This document shows positions 31,546 to 40,557 of a DNA stretch of 64,000 nt, piece after piece. Where the stretch lies: the NCBI RefSeq assembly GCF_001518015.1, contig NZ_LPUY01000048.1:1-64000 (forward strand), given 5' to 3'. The translations under genes and the position numbers were made by a program. The notes beneath the pieces were generated by a model, which was not told the DNA's origin, ran no database searches, and worked only from the letters and a program-made list of their open reading frames with translations. The stretch is from Tritonibacter horizontis (GTDB lineage: Bacteria; Pseudomonadota; Alphaproteobacteria; Rhodobacterales; Rhodobacteraceae). Position 1 is the first letter of the stretch, and each line of letters begins with the position of its first letter.

Positions 31546-33546
31546 TTGACACCTGAAATCGGTCATTTCGCCCTGGCCCTGGCCTTGGCCCTGGCGCTTG
31601 TTCAAAGTGTGCTGCCCATTTTTGGTGCTGCACGCGGAAACATCCTGTGGATGCAGTCGGCGAGATGGTCATCACTAGGACAGGCGTTCTTTATGGGCTT
31701 TGCGTTTCTCGCGCTCATGCAAGCCTTCATCACCAGTGACTTCACGGTCAAGAATGTGGTTGAGAATTCCAATTCACTCAAACCGATGCTGTTCAAGGTG
31801 GCCGGCACCTGGGGCAGCCACGAAGGATCCCTGTTGCTGTGGACCCTTATCCTGACGGTGTTCGGTGCGGCGGTCGCTCTCTTCGGATCGAACATTCCGC
31901 TGGCGCTGAGAGCAAGGACGCTGTCGGTGCAGGCCTGGATCAGCGTTGGCTTCCTGACTTTCATGCTGCTGACGTCCAATCCCTTCGACCGCGTTTTCCC
32001 TCCGCCAGGCGACGGTCAGGACCTCAACCCATTATTGCAGGATGTCGGTCTCGCCATGCACCCGCCGCTTCTCTACTTCGGGTATGTTGGCTTCTCGATT
32101 GTCTTCTCGTTTGCGGTCGCCGCCCTGATCGAAGGGCGGGTGGACGCGGCCTGGGCACGGTGGGTACGTCCGTGGACGCTGGCTGCCTGGATGAGCCTGA
32201 CCGCAGGCATCGCGCTGGGATCCTGGTGGGCCTATTATGAGCTTGGCTGGGGCGGCTGGTGGTTCTGGGACCCCGTTGAGAACGTCAGTTTCATGCCATG
32301 GCTGATGGGCACTGCCCTGCTGCATTCCGCAATCGTGACGGAAAAACGGGATGCGTTCAAAAGCTGGACAATCCTTCTGGCGATCCTGACTTTTTCCCTA
32401 TCGCTCTTGGGCACGTTCATTGTCCGATCGGGCCTGCTGACGTCTGTGCATGCGTTCGCGGTCGACCCGGAAAGGGGACTTTATATCCTTGGATTGCTGG
32501 CCGTTTCGATCGGCGGTTCCCTTGCTCTGTTTGCCTTGCGCGCGCCGACAATGGAGCCCGGCGGCCTGTTTAAGCCGATCAGCCGGGAAGCGGGGCTATT
32601 GGTGAACAACCTGCTGCTGGCCACGGCCACCGGCATTGTGCTGTTCGGCACCTTGTACCCGCTCTTCTACGAAGCCGCGACGGGCGGTGAAAAACTGTCG
32701 GTAGGGCCGCCCTTCTTCAATGCGTCCTTTATTCCCGTGATGCTGCCGCTCGTCTTTGCGATGGGGCTGGGGCCTTATCTGTCCTGGAAACGTGCCGATC
32801 TGGCGGGCGTTCTGCAACGGTTGCGTTTCGTGGCCGTTCTGGCCGTGCTCGCGACATTGGTGACCTGGTATCTCGCCGAGGGCGGTCCGGTGTTGGGGTA
32901 TCTGTCGCTGATGCTTGCATTCTGGCTGTTTTTCTCAACCCTGCGGGAATGGGCGATGCGCATAAAGCTGTTTGAGGCACCGTTCCCGGAATCGCTGCGG
33001 CGGGCACGCAACCTGCCCAGATCCTCTCATGGGATGACACTGGCTCATGCGGGGCTCGCGATGGCGATGTTCGGGTTCATCGGATCAACGGTCTGGAAAT
33101 CCGAGGAAATCGTCTTTGTCCGGCCCGGCACAGAGATCAGCATTGCCGGGTTCGATGTCACCTTTGAAGGGGCCGAACGTGTGCGCGGACCAAATTACTT
33201 CGCGGATCGTGGCACGCTTCGTGTGGTCCGGGACGGGCATTATGTCACCGATCTTTTCCCGGAGCGGCGCACCTATCCGGTCGCGCAAACCACCACCACA
33301 GAAAGTGCCATCAGGTCCACAATGGCCGGTGATCTCTATGCGTCCATCGCAAATCCGGCAGCAGAGGACGAGAGCGCACAAGGGGCCTGGACCCTGCGCA
33401 TTCTGTATGAACCATTGGTCAACTTCATCTGGATCGGATCGGCGATGCTTGTCCTTGGTGGCGGTCTTTCGCTGTCTGACAGGCGGTTGCGCGTCGGGGC
33501 ACCTCGTCGCAAGGCGGCAAAGCCCTTAGCGCTTCCTGCGGAGTAG
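31546..33546 (+). CDS. ccmF: Cytochrome c heme lyase subunit CcmF
   Basis: 666 aa from a TTG start at 31546 (GAGG upstream; no in-frame ATG fits). A polytopic membrane protein with the WWD heme-handling signature GWGGWWFWDPVENVSFMPWL (about residue 235) and conserved periplasmic His residues. With CcmH/I it ligates heme to apocytochrome c in the periplasm. First of a tight ccmFGHI operon (2-bp gap then 4-bp overlaps). The ccmABCDE genes are not here and must be on the chromosome. It is preceded by an NTACA repeat. Confidence 0.95.
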   Translation: MTPEIGHFALALALALALVQSVLPIFGAARGNILWMQSARWSSLGQAFFMGFAFLALMQAFITSDFTVKNVVENSNSLKPMLFKVAGTWGSHEGSLLLWTLILTVFGAAVALFGSNIPLALRARTLSVQAWISVGFLTFMLLTSNPFDRVFPPPGDGQDLNPLLQDVGLAMHPPLLYFGYVGFSIVFSFAVAALIEGRVDAAWARWVRPWTLAAWMSLTAGIALGSWWAYYELGWGGWWFWDPVENVSFMPWLMGTALLHSAIVTEKRDAFKSWTILLAILTFSLSLLGTFIVRSGLLTSVHAFAVDPERGLYILGLLAVSIGGSLALFALRAPTMEPGGLFKPISREAGLLVNNLLLATATGIVLFGTLYPLFYEAATGGEKLSVGPPFFNASFIPVMLPLVFAMGLGPYLSWKRADLAGVLQRLRFVAVLAVLATLVTWYLAEGGPVLGYLSLMLAFWLFFSTLREWAMRIKLFEAPFPESLRRARNLPRSSHGMTLAHAGLAMAMFGFIGSTVWKSEEIVFVRPGTEISIAGFDVTFEGAERVRGPNYFADRGTLRVVRDGHYVTDLFPERRTYPVAQTTTTESAIRSTMAGDLYASIANPAAEDESAQGAWTLRILYEPLVNFIWIGSAMLVLGGGLSLSDRRLRVGAPRRKAAKPLALPAE

Positions 33547-33548
33547 GC

Positions 33549-34115
33549 ATGGGACGGCTATTGGCATTCATTCCGCTGGCAATCGCAGCCGTCTTTGGTG
33601 GGTTCTTCCTGTGGGGTCTGAACCCGGACCGGGACCCGAACAACATTCCGTCGGTTCTGATCTCGCAGCCAGCGCCGGAATTCGACCTGGCCGCTGTCAG
33701 CGGGCTGGAAACGCCAGGGCTTTCCCGCGCCGATCTGGTCGGAAACCCGGGACCGGTCATCGTGAACGTGTTCGCCTCGTGGTGCGTGCCCTGCCGGGCC
33801 GAACACGGGGTATTGACCCAAATGGTCGAAAGGGACGGGCTGACGTTGTTCGGGATCAACTACAAGGACAAGCCGGAGGATGCGACGAAATGGCTCGCTG
33901 AGCTTGGCAATCCCTACGAAAGGATCGGGTCGGATCTGAGCGGAAGAGTGGGGATAGAATGGGGCCTTTCGGGCGTACCAGAGACATTCATTGTCGGGTC
34001 TGACGGGACGGTCTTGTTCAGATATGTCGGACCCGTCGTGGGCGATACGGCGATCTCCACATTCAGGGAAGCGTTGATCCAGGCTGGCGCGTTCCCAAGA
34101 GGCCAGAACGGATGA
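33549..34115 (+). CDS. ccmG: Thiol:disulfide interchange protein CcmG/DsbE
   Basis: 188 aa, N-terminal membrane anchor (residues 6-24), periplasmic thioredoxin fold with active site FASWCVPCRAEH (about residues 77-88) and the cis-Pro loop GVPETFIV. It reduces the CxxCH cysteines of apocytochrome c for heme attachment. Two bp after ccmF, overlapping ccmH by 4 bp. A paralog is encoded at 60377-60949. Confidence 0.93.
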   Translation: MGRLLAFIPLAIAAVFGGFFLWGLNPDRDPNNIPSVLISQPAPEFDLAAVSGLETPGLSRADLVGNPGPVIVNVFASWCVPCRAEHGVLTQMVERDGLTLFGINYKDKPEDATKWLAELGNPYERIGSDLSGRVGIEWGLSGVPETFIVGSDGTVLFRYVGPVVGDTAISTFREALIQAGAFPRGQNG

Positions 34116-34582
34116 GACTTGTCGCATTTGCATTTCTAATGCTGCTGCCCGTGATGGCCTTCGCGGTCGAGCCCGACGAGATGTTGCAGGATCCTGTACT
34201 GGAGCAACGCGCCCGTGAAATTTCTAGGGAACTGCGCTGCGTTGTCTGCCAGAATCAGGACATCGACAGCTCCAACGCCGGGGTTGCGCGGGACCTGCGC
34301 ATACTGGTGCGCGAAAGGCTTGTTGCCGGTGACAGCGACAAGGAGGTCATCGCGTACATCCACGCCCGGTATGGCGATTATGTCCTGATGCGCCCGCCCC
34401 TGAATCGCGCCACTCTCGCGCTCTGGATGGCGCCCTTCGTGTTTGCGCTTGTTTCGCTGCTTGTCGGCTGGACCGTCATTTCGAGAAGCCGGCGCAGGGC
34501 TGCCGCAACGGGATTTTCCGATGACGAAAAAGCGGAAATTGCGCGTTTCATTGAAGAGAACGCTTCAAAGGACGGTTCATGA
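34112..34582 (+). CDS. ccmH: Cytochrome c maturation protein CcmH/CycL
   Basis: 156 aa. Signal peptide, then the periplasmic three-helix domain with the redox motif LRCVVCQNQDIDSSNA (about residues 41-56, CxxC), and a C-terminal membrane anchor (WMAPFVFALVSLLVGWTVI). Thiol partner in apocytochrome c reduction at the CcmF complex. Overlaps both neighbours by 4 bp. Confidence 0.93.
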   Translation: MRLVAFAFLMLLPVMAFAVEPDEMLQDPVLEQRAREISRELRCVVCQNQDIDSSNAGVARDLRILVRERLVAGDSDKEVIAYIHARYGDYVLMRPPLNRATLALWMAPFVFALVSLLVGWTVISRSRRRAAATGFSDDEKAEIARFIEENASKDGS

Positions 34583-35736
34583 TCTGGTTGGTTTTCGCCC
34601 TGTTATCCGTTGTCGGTCTGCTTTTCATGGGCCTGCCGCTGCGCCATCGGTCGTCGCGGACACCCGTCCCGGCTGACGCCACGGATGCGGTCCTCATGGA
34701 TCAGTTGGATGAGGTTCGGCGGGATCTTGAGCGCGGTGTCATTTCCGACCCCGAGGCCACGGCGGCGGAGCAGGAGATCAAGAGACGGATCCTCGTGCAG
34801 TCGCGCCGGTCCGTTCTGTCAGATGGGAAACCGGCGGCAGGGGGCCGCTTGATGGTCGTTCTGAGCGCAGTGTTCGTGCCGGTCTTCGCTTTTGGATATT
34901 ACTCCGCAATGGGCTCGCCAGAGATCCCAGGTGTCGCCTTTGCCGAACGTGCCACTGAACGGCAGGAAGCGGCGGAAATCGCCGAATTGACAGATCGTCT
35001 GTACGTCCGGCTCAGTTCAGACCCCGAAGGCGGGCCTTCGGAAGGCTGGATGCTGCTGGGGCAAACCTATTCGAAAATGGGCCGGTATGCGGATGCAGCC
35101 GATGCATATAGAGTTGTCGCACAACGACCGGAGGCCGATTCCGCCGTCTTCTCCATGTTGGCCGAGGTTCTGATCTACGCAGAGCAAGGTGTGGTGACAC
35201 CTGAAGCGGACACCGCGATTGATCGGGCGTACGAACTGGATCCTTCCAATCCCGGTGCTGCCTTTTTCAAGGCAGTCTCGCTCGAGCAGAAGGGCGATGA
35301 GGCTCGGGCTCACGAAACGCTGGTGGCCCGGCTGGACGATGCGGATAGGTTTTTCCCGTGGATGGAAAGCTTTGTTGGCGAAGCCAACCGGATTGGCGCG
35401 AAGATCGGCAAGGCTCCGATCTCGCTGGCCGACTATGCCCCGAAGACCAGTGCGTCCGGCCCGACACAGGAAGACATCGAAAACGCGCAGGACATGAGTG
35501 TGGAGGAACGACAGGATTTCATCCGCTCGATGGTCGAACGGCTGGCCACGCGGCTGGAAGATGAGCCTGACGATCTTGATGGATGGATGCGGCTTGGCAA
35601 TGCCTATTCGGTTCTGGGTGATACCGCGCCGGCAATCGCGGCGTTTGAACACGCTGAAATCCTGTTGTCGGAGGTGCCGGGAGATGACCCGCGCCGTCAA
35701 GCCGTGCAAAGCGCGTTGGAACGGTTGCGCCCGTAG
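34579..35736 (+). CDS. ccmI: Cytochrome c biogenesis protein CcmI
   Basis: 385 aa. Two membrane helices (residues 2-18 and about 92-112) and a large periplasmic TPR region (GWMLLGQTYSKMGRYADAADAYRVVA; GWMRLGNAYSVLGDTAPAIAAFEHAE). CcmI binds apocytochrome c C-termini and presents them to the ligase. Last gene of ccmFGHI. Confidence 0.9.
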   Translation: MIWLVFALLSVVGLLFMGLPLRHRSSRTPVPADATDAVLMDQLDEVRRDLERGVISDPEATAAEQEIKRRILVQSRRSVLSDGKPAAGGRLMVVLSAVFVPVFAFGYYSAMGSPEIPGVAFAERATERQEAAEIAELTDRLYVRLSSDPEGGPSEGWMLLGQTYSKMGRYADAADAYRVVAQRPEADSAVFSMLAEVLIYAEQGVVTPEADTAIDRAYELDPSNPGAAFFKAVSLEQKGDEARAHETLVARLDDADRFFPWMESFVGEANRIGAKIGKAPISLADYAPKTSASGPTQEDIENAQDMSVEERQDFIRSMVERLATRLEDEPDDLDGWMRLGNAYSVLGDTAPAIAAFEHAEILLSEVPGDDPRRQAVQSALERLRP

Positions 35737-35793
35737 TGGCGTGGGCGACCGTCGCTGTGCAGGTGAATGTGAGGCAGGATCAAGGTTTGGCGC

Positions 35794-36072
35794 TTAATCG
35801 AAAGCCCATCCGGTCCGGCCGTCGTCACAGACTATTTCGTGGGTAGTACCTTCAGACTGACCGACCAAGCGACATCCTACGGGAAGCATGACGTCGTGTG
35901 CCGCATCCCGTGTCACGGAAGGGGGCTCAAGTGGGCAAAGCTTGCCCGAGGCCGACTGGGCACAACCGCCGAGGGCCAGAATACCTGCAATCGGAATTCC
36001 GATTGTCAGCCGCGTTCTAGCGGGCGCGTACCAGTTCTCGTTCGGGAGCTTGGCCATCTTCAAATTCTGCAT
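35794..36072 (-). CDS. Small putative lipoprotein
   Basis: About 92 aa from ATG 36072 (alternative ATG 36054). Signal sequence LTIGIPIAGILALGGC with a lipobox LGGC; the mature part has four more Cys (KLCPLEP, PVGCRLV, EIVCDDGRTGW), perhaps forming disulfides. Function unknown. Its start overlaps the 3' end of the DUF2933 gene, so they are probably co-transcribed. A potential substrate of the plasmid Lgt. Confidence 0.55.
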   Translation of the reverse strand: MQNLKMAKLPNENWYAPARTRLTIGIPIAGILALGGCAQSASGKLCPLEPPSVTRDAAHDVMLPVGCRLVGQSEGTTHEIVCDDGRTGWAFD

Positions 36073-36328
36073 CCACAGTCGCCTCGTTCGCCTGTTCAAC
36101 TCTTGACCCGTGACACGACTTTCCCATCATCCTGTGCATGACGACATGCGCACCAAGACAAAGTGCGAGCGGCGCAAAAAGGCCGACGTTGCCCCACAGA
36201 CCCGCGATCGTGCCGCCTGCAATAAAGAATGCGGCGACTGGAAACAACATAACGGCACAACAGGCCATCATACCATACTGCATCAGTTTCGATGAACCGG
36301 TGGATTTTTGACTTTGATTGTCAGACAT
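36017..36328 (-). CDS. DUF2933-like small membrane protein
   Basis: 103 aa from ATG 36328 (MSDNQSQKSTGSSKLMQYGMM); the frame is open far upstream but only this part is protein-like. One or two membrane segments (MMACCAVMLFPVAAFFIAGGTIA; VGLFAPLALCLGAHVVMHRMM), a Cys pair in the first helix and a CHG near the end of the second part. DUF2933 proteins are often linked to copper genes; function unknown. An NTACA motif lies about 60 bp upstream of the ATG. Confidence 0.7.
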   Translation of the reverse strand: MSDNQSQKSTGSSKLMQYGMMACCAVMLFPVAAFFIAGGTIAGLWGNVGLFAPLALCLGAHVVMHRMMGKSCHGSRVEQANEATVDAEFEDGQAPERELVRAR

Positions 36329-36387
36329 GTAGCTCTCCAGAATATGCTCGTGTTCTTCTGCGACATTCCAGTGAGGCAAGGTCAAGG

Positions 36388-36402
36388 GTACATTCGGATA
36401 CA
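36388..36402 (+). promoter_or_regulatory. NTACA direct-repeat motif, site 6
   Basis: GTACA-TTCGG-ATACA followed by AT. About 60 bp upstream of the DUF2933 gene, opposite orientation. Confidence 0.55.
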
Positions 36403-36447
36403 ATTTGATCAGATGACAGCCTGCGGGTCGTTGACCAAGTTGGCCCG

Positions 36448-37086
36448 TCAGGTTGCCAGATCCAACGCATAGGACAGGAATGTGACGAGGGGGATCGGGG
36501 TCAGGCTGAACAGCAAGGCCATGCTCATTGTCCTGAACATGGTAGGCTTCGATGCCTCGCCAGAAGGTTCTGTCAGAACCACCAGAAGCGCGATGAAGGT
36601 GCCGGGCGCCAGGGCATAGAGATATACGCCCGAGATGTTCCCAAACATGAACGACCGCTCGAGCGTTGGTCCGACCACGCTCAAAGCTGTTGCACGGCTG
36701 CCGTTGAACGAGCCGAACAGATCGGCCGACATCACATAGACGGCAATGTGAACCCCAATGAATGCGACACTCCGCAGCGGGCCATCTAAAACCAGGTAAA
36801 CAATCGGCCGATGCTGGTACTGCTTCAGCGCGACCGATGCGGAAACGAACCCCAAGTAATTCACGAGGAAAACGACCACAAACCCATTGGTAAAGACCTG
36901 CCGGAGGAAGCGCGAGAGCGCGGTCCCATTCGTCAGCAGCAGCGTCGCAAAACCAGGCGTTGCGAGGATGTAGACAAGCAGGAACGGCAATATGCTTGCC
37001 AAGCTCAGAACGGATACGTTCCAACAAAATCTGCCGAATGGTAAGGTCGGCGAAAAACTTTGTCGGAACGTATCGCGGGCAAACAC
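36448..37086 (-). CDS. Hypothetical integral membrane protein
   Basis: 212 aa with about six hydrophobic segments (for example VSLVSLASILPFLLVY-like near residue 25, GFVVVFLVNYLGFVSASVAL near 70, and a C-terminal LLFSLTPIPLVTFLSYAL). No conserved metal motif is evident and I do not recognise the family. The ATG at 37086 is 2 bp beyond the DUF411 stop on the same strand, so it is translationally linked to the DUF411 gene. Confidence 0.6.
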   Translation of the reverse strand: MFARDTFRQSFSPTLPFGRFCWNVSVLSLASILPFLLVYILATPGFATLLLTNGTALSRFLRQVFTNGFVVVFLVNYLGFVSASVALKQYQHRPIVYLVLDGPLRSVAFIGVHIAVYVMSADLFGSFNGSRATALSVVGPTLERSFMFGNISGVYLYALAPGTFIALLVVLTEPSGEASKPTMFRTMSMALLFSLTPIPLVTFLSYALDLAT

Positions 37087-37087
37087 G

Positions 37088-37534
37088 TCAGCCGTGGGTT
37101 GCGAAGACTTGCGTCGACCCGTCCATCAGTACAAGCAGCACGTCATAGGGATCACCCTGGGTGCCCATGCCGGGCGACCCCATCGGCATTCCCGGTGCTG
37201 TCAGTCCGCGCGCGACAGGTTTTTCGCTCAGCAACCGCCCGATGTCAGCCGCAGGCACGTGACCCTCGACGAAATATCCGCCCATGGACGTCGTGTGACA
37301 TCCTGCCAGTTCCGGCGCGATGCCGTGTTTCTGCTTCAGCACCTGAAGCGTGTCGTAATCGACGTCTTCGACCGATGCCTTGAACCCGGCAGAGATCATC
37401 TCATCAACCCAGGCGCCACAGCAGCCGCAGGTCGGTGTCTTTGTCACCTGCAACGTGGGTGCGGCGGTTTGCGACAAAGCAGGCCCGGCCAAGGCCAGGC
37501 TGAGTCCCGTAAGGACGAATTCGCGTCTGTTCAT
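37088..37534 (-). CDS. DUF411 metal-binding protein, copy A
   Basis: 148 aa with a signal sequence (MNRREFVLTGLSLALAGPALSQ). The DUF411 domain has TPTCGCCGAWVDEM (CxCC, about residues 34-40) and later AGCHTTSMGGYFVEGHVPAADI, with Cys, His and Met ligands. These periplasmic proteins bind copper. Shares the divergent promoter region with the response regulator gene; the NTACA motif at 37600-37614 lies 66 bp from its ATG. A paralog is encoded in module B (59271-59768). Confidence 0.85.
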   Translation of the reverse strand: MNRREFVLTGLSLALAGPALSQTAAPTLQVTKTPTCGCCGAWVDEMISAGFKASVEDVDYDTLQVLKQKHGIAPELAGCHTTSMGGYFVEGHVPAADIGRLLSEKPVARGLTAPGMPMGSPGMGTQGDPYDVLLVLMDGSTQVFATHG

Positions 37535-37599
37535 TTCAAACTCCTTGATGTTCTTCCTTAAATAGTTGCTCGGTATCCCGAAGTCGACTGCCCGCGCTG

Positions 37600-37614
37600 T
37601 TACATTTGGCTACA
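37600..37614 (+). promoter_or_regulatory. NTACA direct-repeat motif, site 7
   Basis: TTACA-TTTGG-CTACA followed by AA. In the spacer between divergent DUF411 and the response regulator (46 bp from its ATG). Suggests autoregulation of the two-component system. Confidence 0.65.
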
Positions 37615-37659
37615 AACACGGGATGGGCGTCCCTTGGTGAAAATGACTATGTTGGCGGC

Positions 37660-38379
37660 ATGAGCGATCTGCCACGCATCCTTGTCGTCGATGACCATTC
37701 AGAGATTCGGAAATCCGTCACCAGTTATCTGGAACGCAACGGCATGCGTGCTTCAGCGGCGGAAAATGCAGTTGAGATGCACGCAAGGCTGGCGGAAGCG
37801 CATTTCGATCTGATTGTCCTCGATGTGATGATGCCGGGGGAAGACGGGCTGTCCGCGTGCAGGCGATTGCGCAAGGAAGGGCATATTCCGATCCTGATGC
37901 TGACCGCATTGGGTGACGACGAAGACCGCATCGCGGGTCTGGATGGCGGGGCAGACGATTATCTCGCCAAGCCGTTTAATCCCAAGGAACTGGTGGCGCG
38001 GATCAACGCGATATTGCGTCGGACGCAGCTGATCCCAAAACCGAATGGTTTTGCGGGGAAAACGTTGAAGTTTGCACACCTAAAGCTGGATTTCGATGGC
38101 CGCACACTGATTGACCAAGGCGGTTCGCGTACGCAACTTACATCCGGTGAACTCAAACTCCTGACCCTGTTCCTGCAAAGGCCAAGGACGGTCATTGGCC
38201 GCGACGAGCTGCTCAAATTGAGCACCGGCCGGGTCGCCGGTCCATTGGACCGAACCATCGACAATCAGGTGAGCCGGTTGCGCCGGAAGATGGAAGAGGA
38301 CGTTTTGCGCCCGAAGATCATCGCGACTGTCCGGCATGGGGGGTATAGTCTTTCCTGCGATGTCGAGATTTGCGAATGA
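37660..38379 (+). CDS. OmpR-family response regulator (copper-type)
   Basis: 239 aa from ATG 37660 (MSDLPRILVVDDHSEIRKSV). Receiver domain with the acidic pair VVDDH, phosphorylation site LIVLDVMMPG and KPFNPKEL. The C-terminal winged helix is LTSGELKLLTLFLQRPRTVIGRDELL...RTIDNQVSRLRRKME. Overlaps the kinase gene by ATGA. Sits amid copper genes with a direct-repeat box at its promoter, so the likeliest role is a CopR/CusR-like activator of the NTACA-motif promoters. OmpR-family dimers bind 10-bp-spaced direct repeats, as seen here. Confidence 0.9.
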   Translation: MSDLPRILVVDDHSEIRKSVTSYLERNGMRASAAENAVEMHARLAEAHFDLIVLDVMMPGEDGLSACRRLRKEGHIPILMLTALGDDEDRIAGLDGGADDYLAKPFNPKELVARINAILRRTQLIPKPNGFAGKTLKFAHLKLDFDGRTLIDQGGSRTQLTSGELKLLTLFLQRPRTVIGRDELLKLSTGRVAGPLDRTIDNQVSRLRRKMEEDVLRPKIIATVRHGGYSLSCDVEICE

Positions 38380-39764
38380 AGCTGCTTCCGCGGACGTTGC
38401 GTGCACAGATTGCCCTTCTGGTCCTCGGTGTCTTGATCCTCGCGCAAGCTCTGAGTCTTTGGTTTTTCGTTGATGAACGCTCGTTAGCCATTCAGGCCGC
38501 CATCGGTGCCGAAGCCGCCGGAAGGGCCGCAAATGTCGCACAGTTGATTGAAGGCGCACCCCCGGAATTGCATGCCCAGATCGTCCGCGCGGCAACGTCT
38601 CCGCTCGTACGGTTCGACCTTACAGACGAGCCGTCGGTTGCACACGGACAACACGATGACGGTGGAGCGGTCGAAGCGCGGATACGGGCACTGCTTCAGG
38701 AAAGCTACAGCCGGGATATCCGGGTTGAGGTTCATGAAATCGAGGGAGGTCTGCTGCCCCTTCCGAACCTGTCACCGGAAATGGCGCAAATGCACGCCGA
38801 AATGATGCAGGGCAGCCTTGCGGCCATCGAGATGGAGTTGTCCATTGCGCTGTCCGGTGGGAATTGGCTCAACATCGAGACGCGGTTCGAACGGCCGCCT
38901 CTGCAACGGTCGCAGGCATCCAACATATCCTTCGCGCTGACTGCAGGCCTGCTGCTGGTGGCAAGTTTCTGGTTTCTTCTTTCAAGATTGACCGGACCGC
39001 TCAACAATCTCGCGACTGCGTCGGAACGTCTCGGTCGAGGTGCTGCAGAGGGCGATTTGCCGGTTGTGGGGCCTAAGGAAGTTCAGGACCTGACCCTTGC
39101 ATTCAACATCATGCAAGACCGGCTAACGCGATTTGTCAGTGACCGAACCCAGATGCTTGCGGCACTTGCGCATGATTTGCGCTCGCCGCTGACTGCTCTC
39201 AGGGTGCGGGCCGAGATGGTGGACGAGGAAGACACGCGCGCGTCCCTGGTGGCGTCAAGCGAAGAGATGCAGCGGATGATCGATGCAACACTCGATTTCG
39301 CCGAGGGTGTCGGCCAGCATGAAGAGGTCCAATCGGTTGATTTGCACGATCTGATCACCGGTATGGGGTCTGACAAGGTTCAGGCGGGCAGCCAGGGACC
39401 GCTGATCGTATCCGTGAAACCAAGTGCGATGGGACGGGCCTTGAGAAACCTCATTGAAAACGCGATCCGCTACGGGAACGAGGCCAGGGTGTCCTGGGAA
39501 CGTGCCGGCGGTGAGGTGGTAATCGCTATCGACGATCGGGGCCCCGGCATTCCCGACGATCAGCTGGAGGCTGTCTTCGGGCCCTATGTCAGGCTTGAGG
39601 AGTCGCGATCCCTTGACACTGGCGGGCATGGTCTGGGGCTGTCAATTGCGCGCAGTATCATCCTTGAGCACGGCGGCTCCATTCGACTGAAAAACCGTAC
39701 TGATGGGGGCCTGCGGGCTGAGGTCACGCTGCCGGTAAGGCCGGGTGCCGACCCACCCGGGTAA
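38376..39764 (+). CDS. Sensor histidine kinase
   Basis: 462 aa from ATG 38376 (overlaps the regulator stop). Helix 1 at residues 9-30, a periplasmic sensor of about 150 residues containing HGQHDDGG and the Met-rich MAQMHAEMMQGSLAAIEMEL, helix 2 (ISFALTAGLLLVASFWFLL), HAMP, HisKA with LAHDLRSPLTALRVR, and HATPase motifs NLIENAIRYGNE, DDRGPGIPDD, GGHGLGLSIAR. The His/Met residues of the sensor loop make periplasmic copper a natural ligand. Pairs with the preceding regulator. Confidence 0.9.
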   Translation: MKLLPRTLRAQIALLVLGVLILAQALSLWFFVDERSLAIQAAIGAEAAGRAANVAQLIEGAPPELHAQIVRAATSPLVRFDLTDEPSVAHGQHDDGGAVEARIRALLQESYSRDIRVEVHEIEGGLLPLPNLSPEMAQMHAEMMQGSLAAIEMELSIALSGGNWLNIETRFERPPLQRSQASNISFALTAGLLLVASFWFLLSRLTGPLNNLATASERLGRGAAEGDLPVVGPKEVQDLTLAFNIMQDRLTRFVSDRTQMLAALAHDLRSPLTALRVRAEMVDEEDTRASLVASSEEMQRMIDATLDFAEGVGQHEEVQSVDLHDLITGMGSDKVQAGSQGPLIVSVKPSAMGRALRNLIENAIRYGNEARVSWERAGGEVVIAIDDRGPGIPDDQLEAVFGPYVRLEESRSLDTGGHGLGLSIARSIILEHGGSIRLKNRTDGGLRAEVTLPVRPGADPPG

Positions 39765-39835
39765 GAGGAAGGCTCGCCACATATGGCGCGGGTTGTTCGT
39801 CACCTCAAACCCGACTAGTTTAGTGAGGCAAGTAT

Positions 39836-40429
39836 ATGAAACGAAGATATTTCCTGACTTCTGTTGCAGCTCTTTCGGTGAGCGGAAAAACAGCATTCGC
39901 GCATAGTGACGCAGAGCACGACCGGCGCGTCGGGCCATCTGTGGTGCCCCCGGAGCAGTTGCCGCGCCAGGTTCCGTTCACCGAGGCAGACAAACCGGGA
40001 GAAATACATGTCGATCCGAACCAGTTCGCTTTATTTTGGACTTTGCCGAACAATCGGGCAATCAGGTATACCGTCGGAATTGGCCGCGAAGGTCTGTATG
40101 AATCCGGCGAGTTCTATGTCGCGCGCAAGCAAAAGTGGCCGCGGTGGACGCCCACACCCGCCATGATAGCCAGAGATCCTGACCGATATCTTCGTTTTGC
40201 GGGCGGTGTGCCCGGTGGGCTGAACAATCCACTCGGTGCCCGCGCCTTGTATCTTTACCAGCCAGGGCGTGGGGACACCTACCTGAGAATTCACGGCACA
40301 ACGGATCCGAAGACGATTGGTCGACGTGTCTCAAACGGCTGTGCAAGGCTTACCAATAATCAGATCATCGAACTCTATGAGAAGGTCCCGCTCGACACGC
40401 GTGTTGTCCTGAAACCCATCGAGGTTTGA
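39836..40429 (+). CDS. L,D-transpeptidase (YkuD), copy 1
   Basis: 197 aa with an N-terminal signal (MKRRYFLTSVAALSVSGKTAFA). YkuD domain: FALFWTLPNNRAIRYTVGIGREG, PLGARALYLY, and the catalytic motif IHGTTDPKTIGRRVSNGCARLTNNQI with the nucleophilic Cys. Crosslinks peptidoglycan in the periplasm. Copper is known to inhibit enzymes of this class through that Cys, so a plasmid copy may be a tolerant spare. The paralog follows at 40558. Confidence 0.9.
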   Translation: MKRRYFLTSVAALSVSGKTAFAHSDAEHDRRVGPSVVPPEQLPRQVPFTEADKPGEIHVDPNQFALFWTLPNNRAIRYTVGIGREGLYESGEFYVARKQKWPRWTPTPAMIARDPDRYLRFAGGVPGGLNNPLGARALYLYQPGRGDTYLRIHGTTDPKTIGRRVSNGCARLTNNQIIELYEKVPLDTRVVLKPIEV

Positions 40430-40462
40430 GGCAGCAGCGCGAAGACGTGTCCGTTGGCCGGG

Positions 40463-40477
40463 ATACATATCGTTACA
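40463..40477 (+). promoter_or_regulatory. NTACA direct-repeat motif, site 8
   Basis: ATACA-TATCG-TTACA followed by TAA. About 80 bp upstream of the second L,D-transpeptidase, in its orientation; that gene starts the operon running into module A. Confidence 0.6.
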
Positions 40478-40557
40478 TAATATCAGGCCCCGGACTGTTC
40501 ATGAAATGCGACCAGGCGGGTAGTCTAGTGGATAGGCAGACAACAACATGAGGCCAT

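Noticed and set aside
36328-37027. Long upstream extension of the DUF2933 frame (to 37027)
   Set aside because: Overlaps the real membrane-protein gene at 36448-37086 in another frame; the DUF2933 part begins at 36328.
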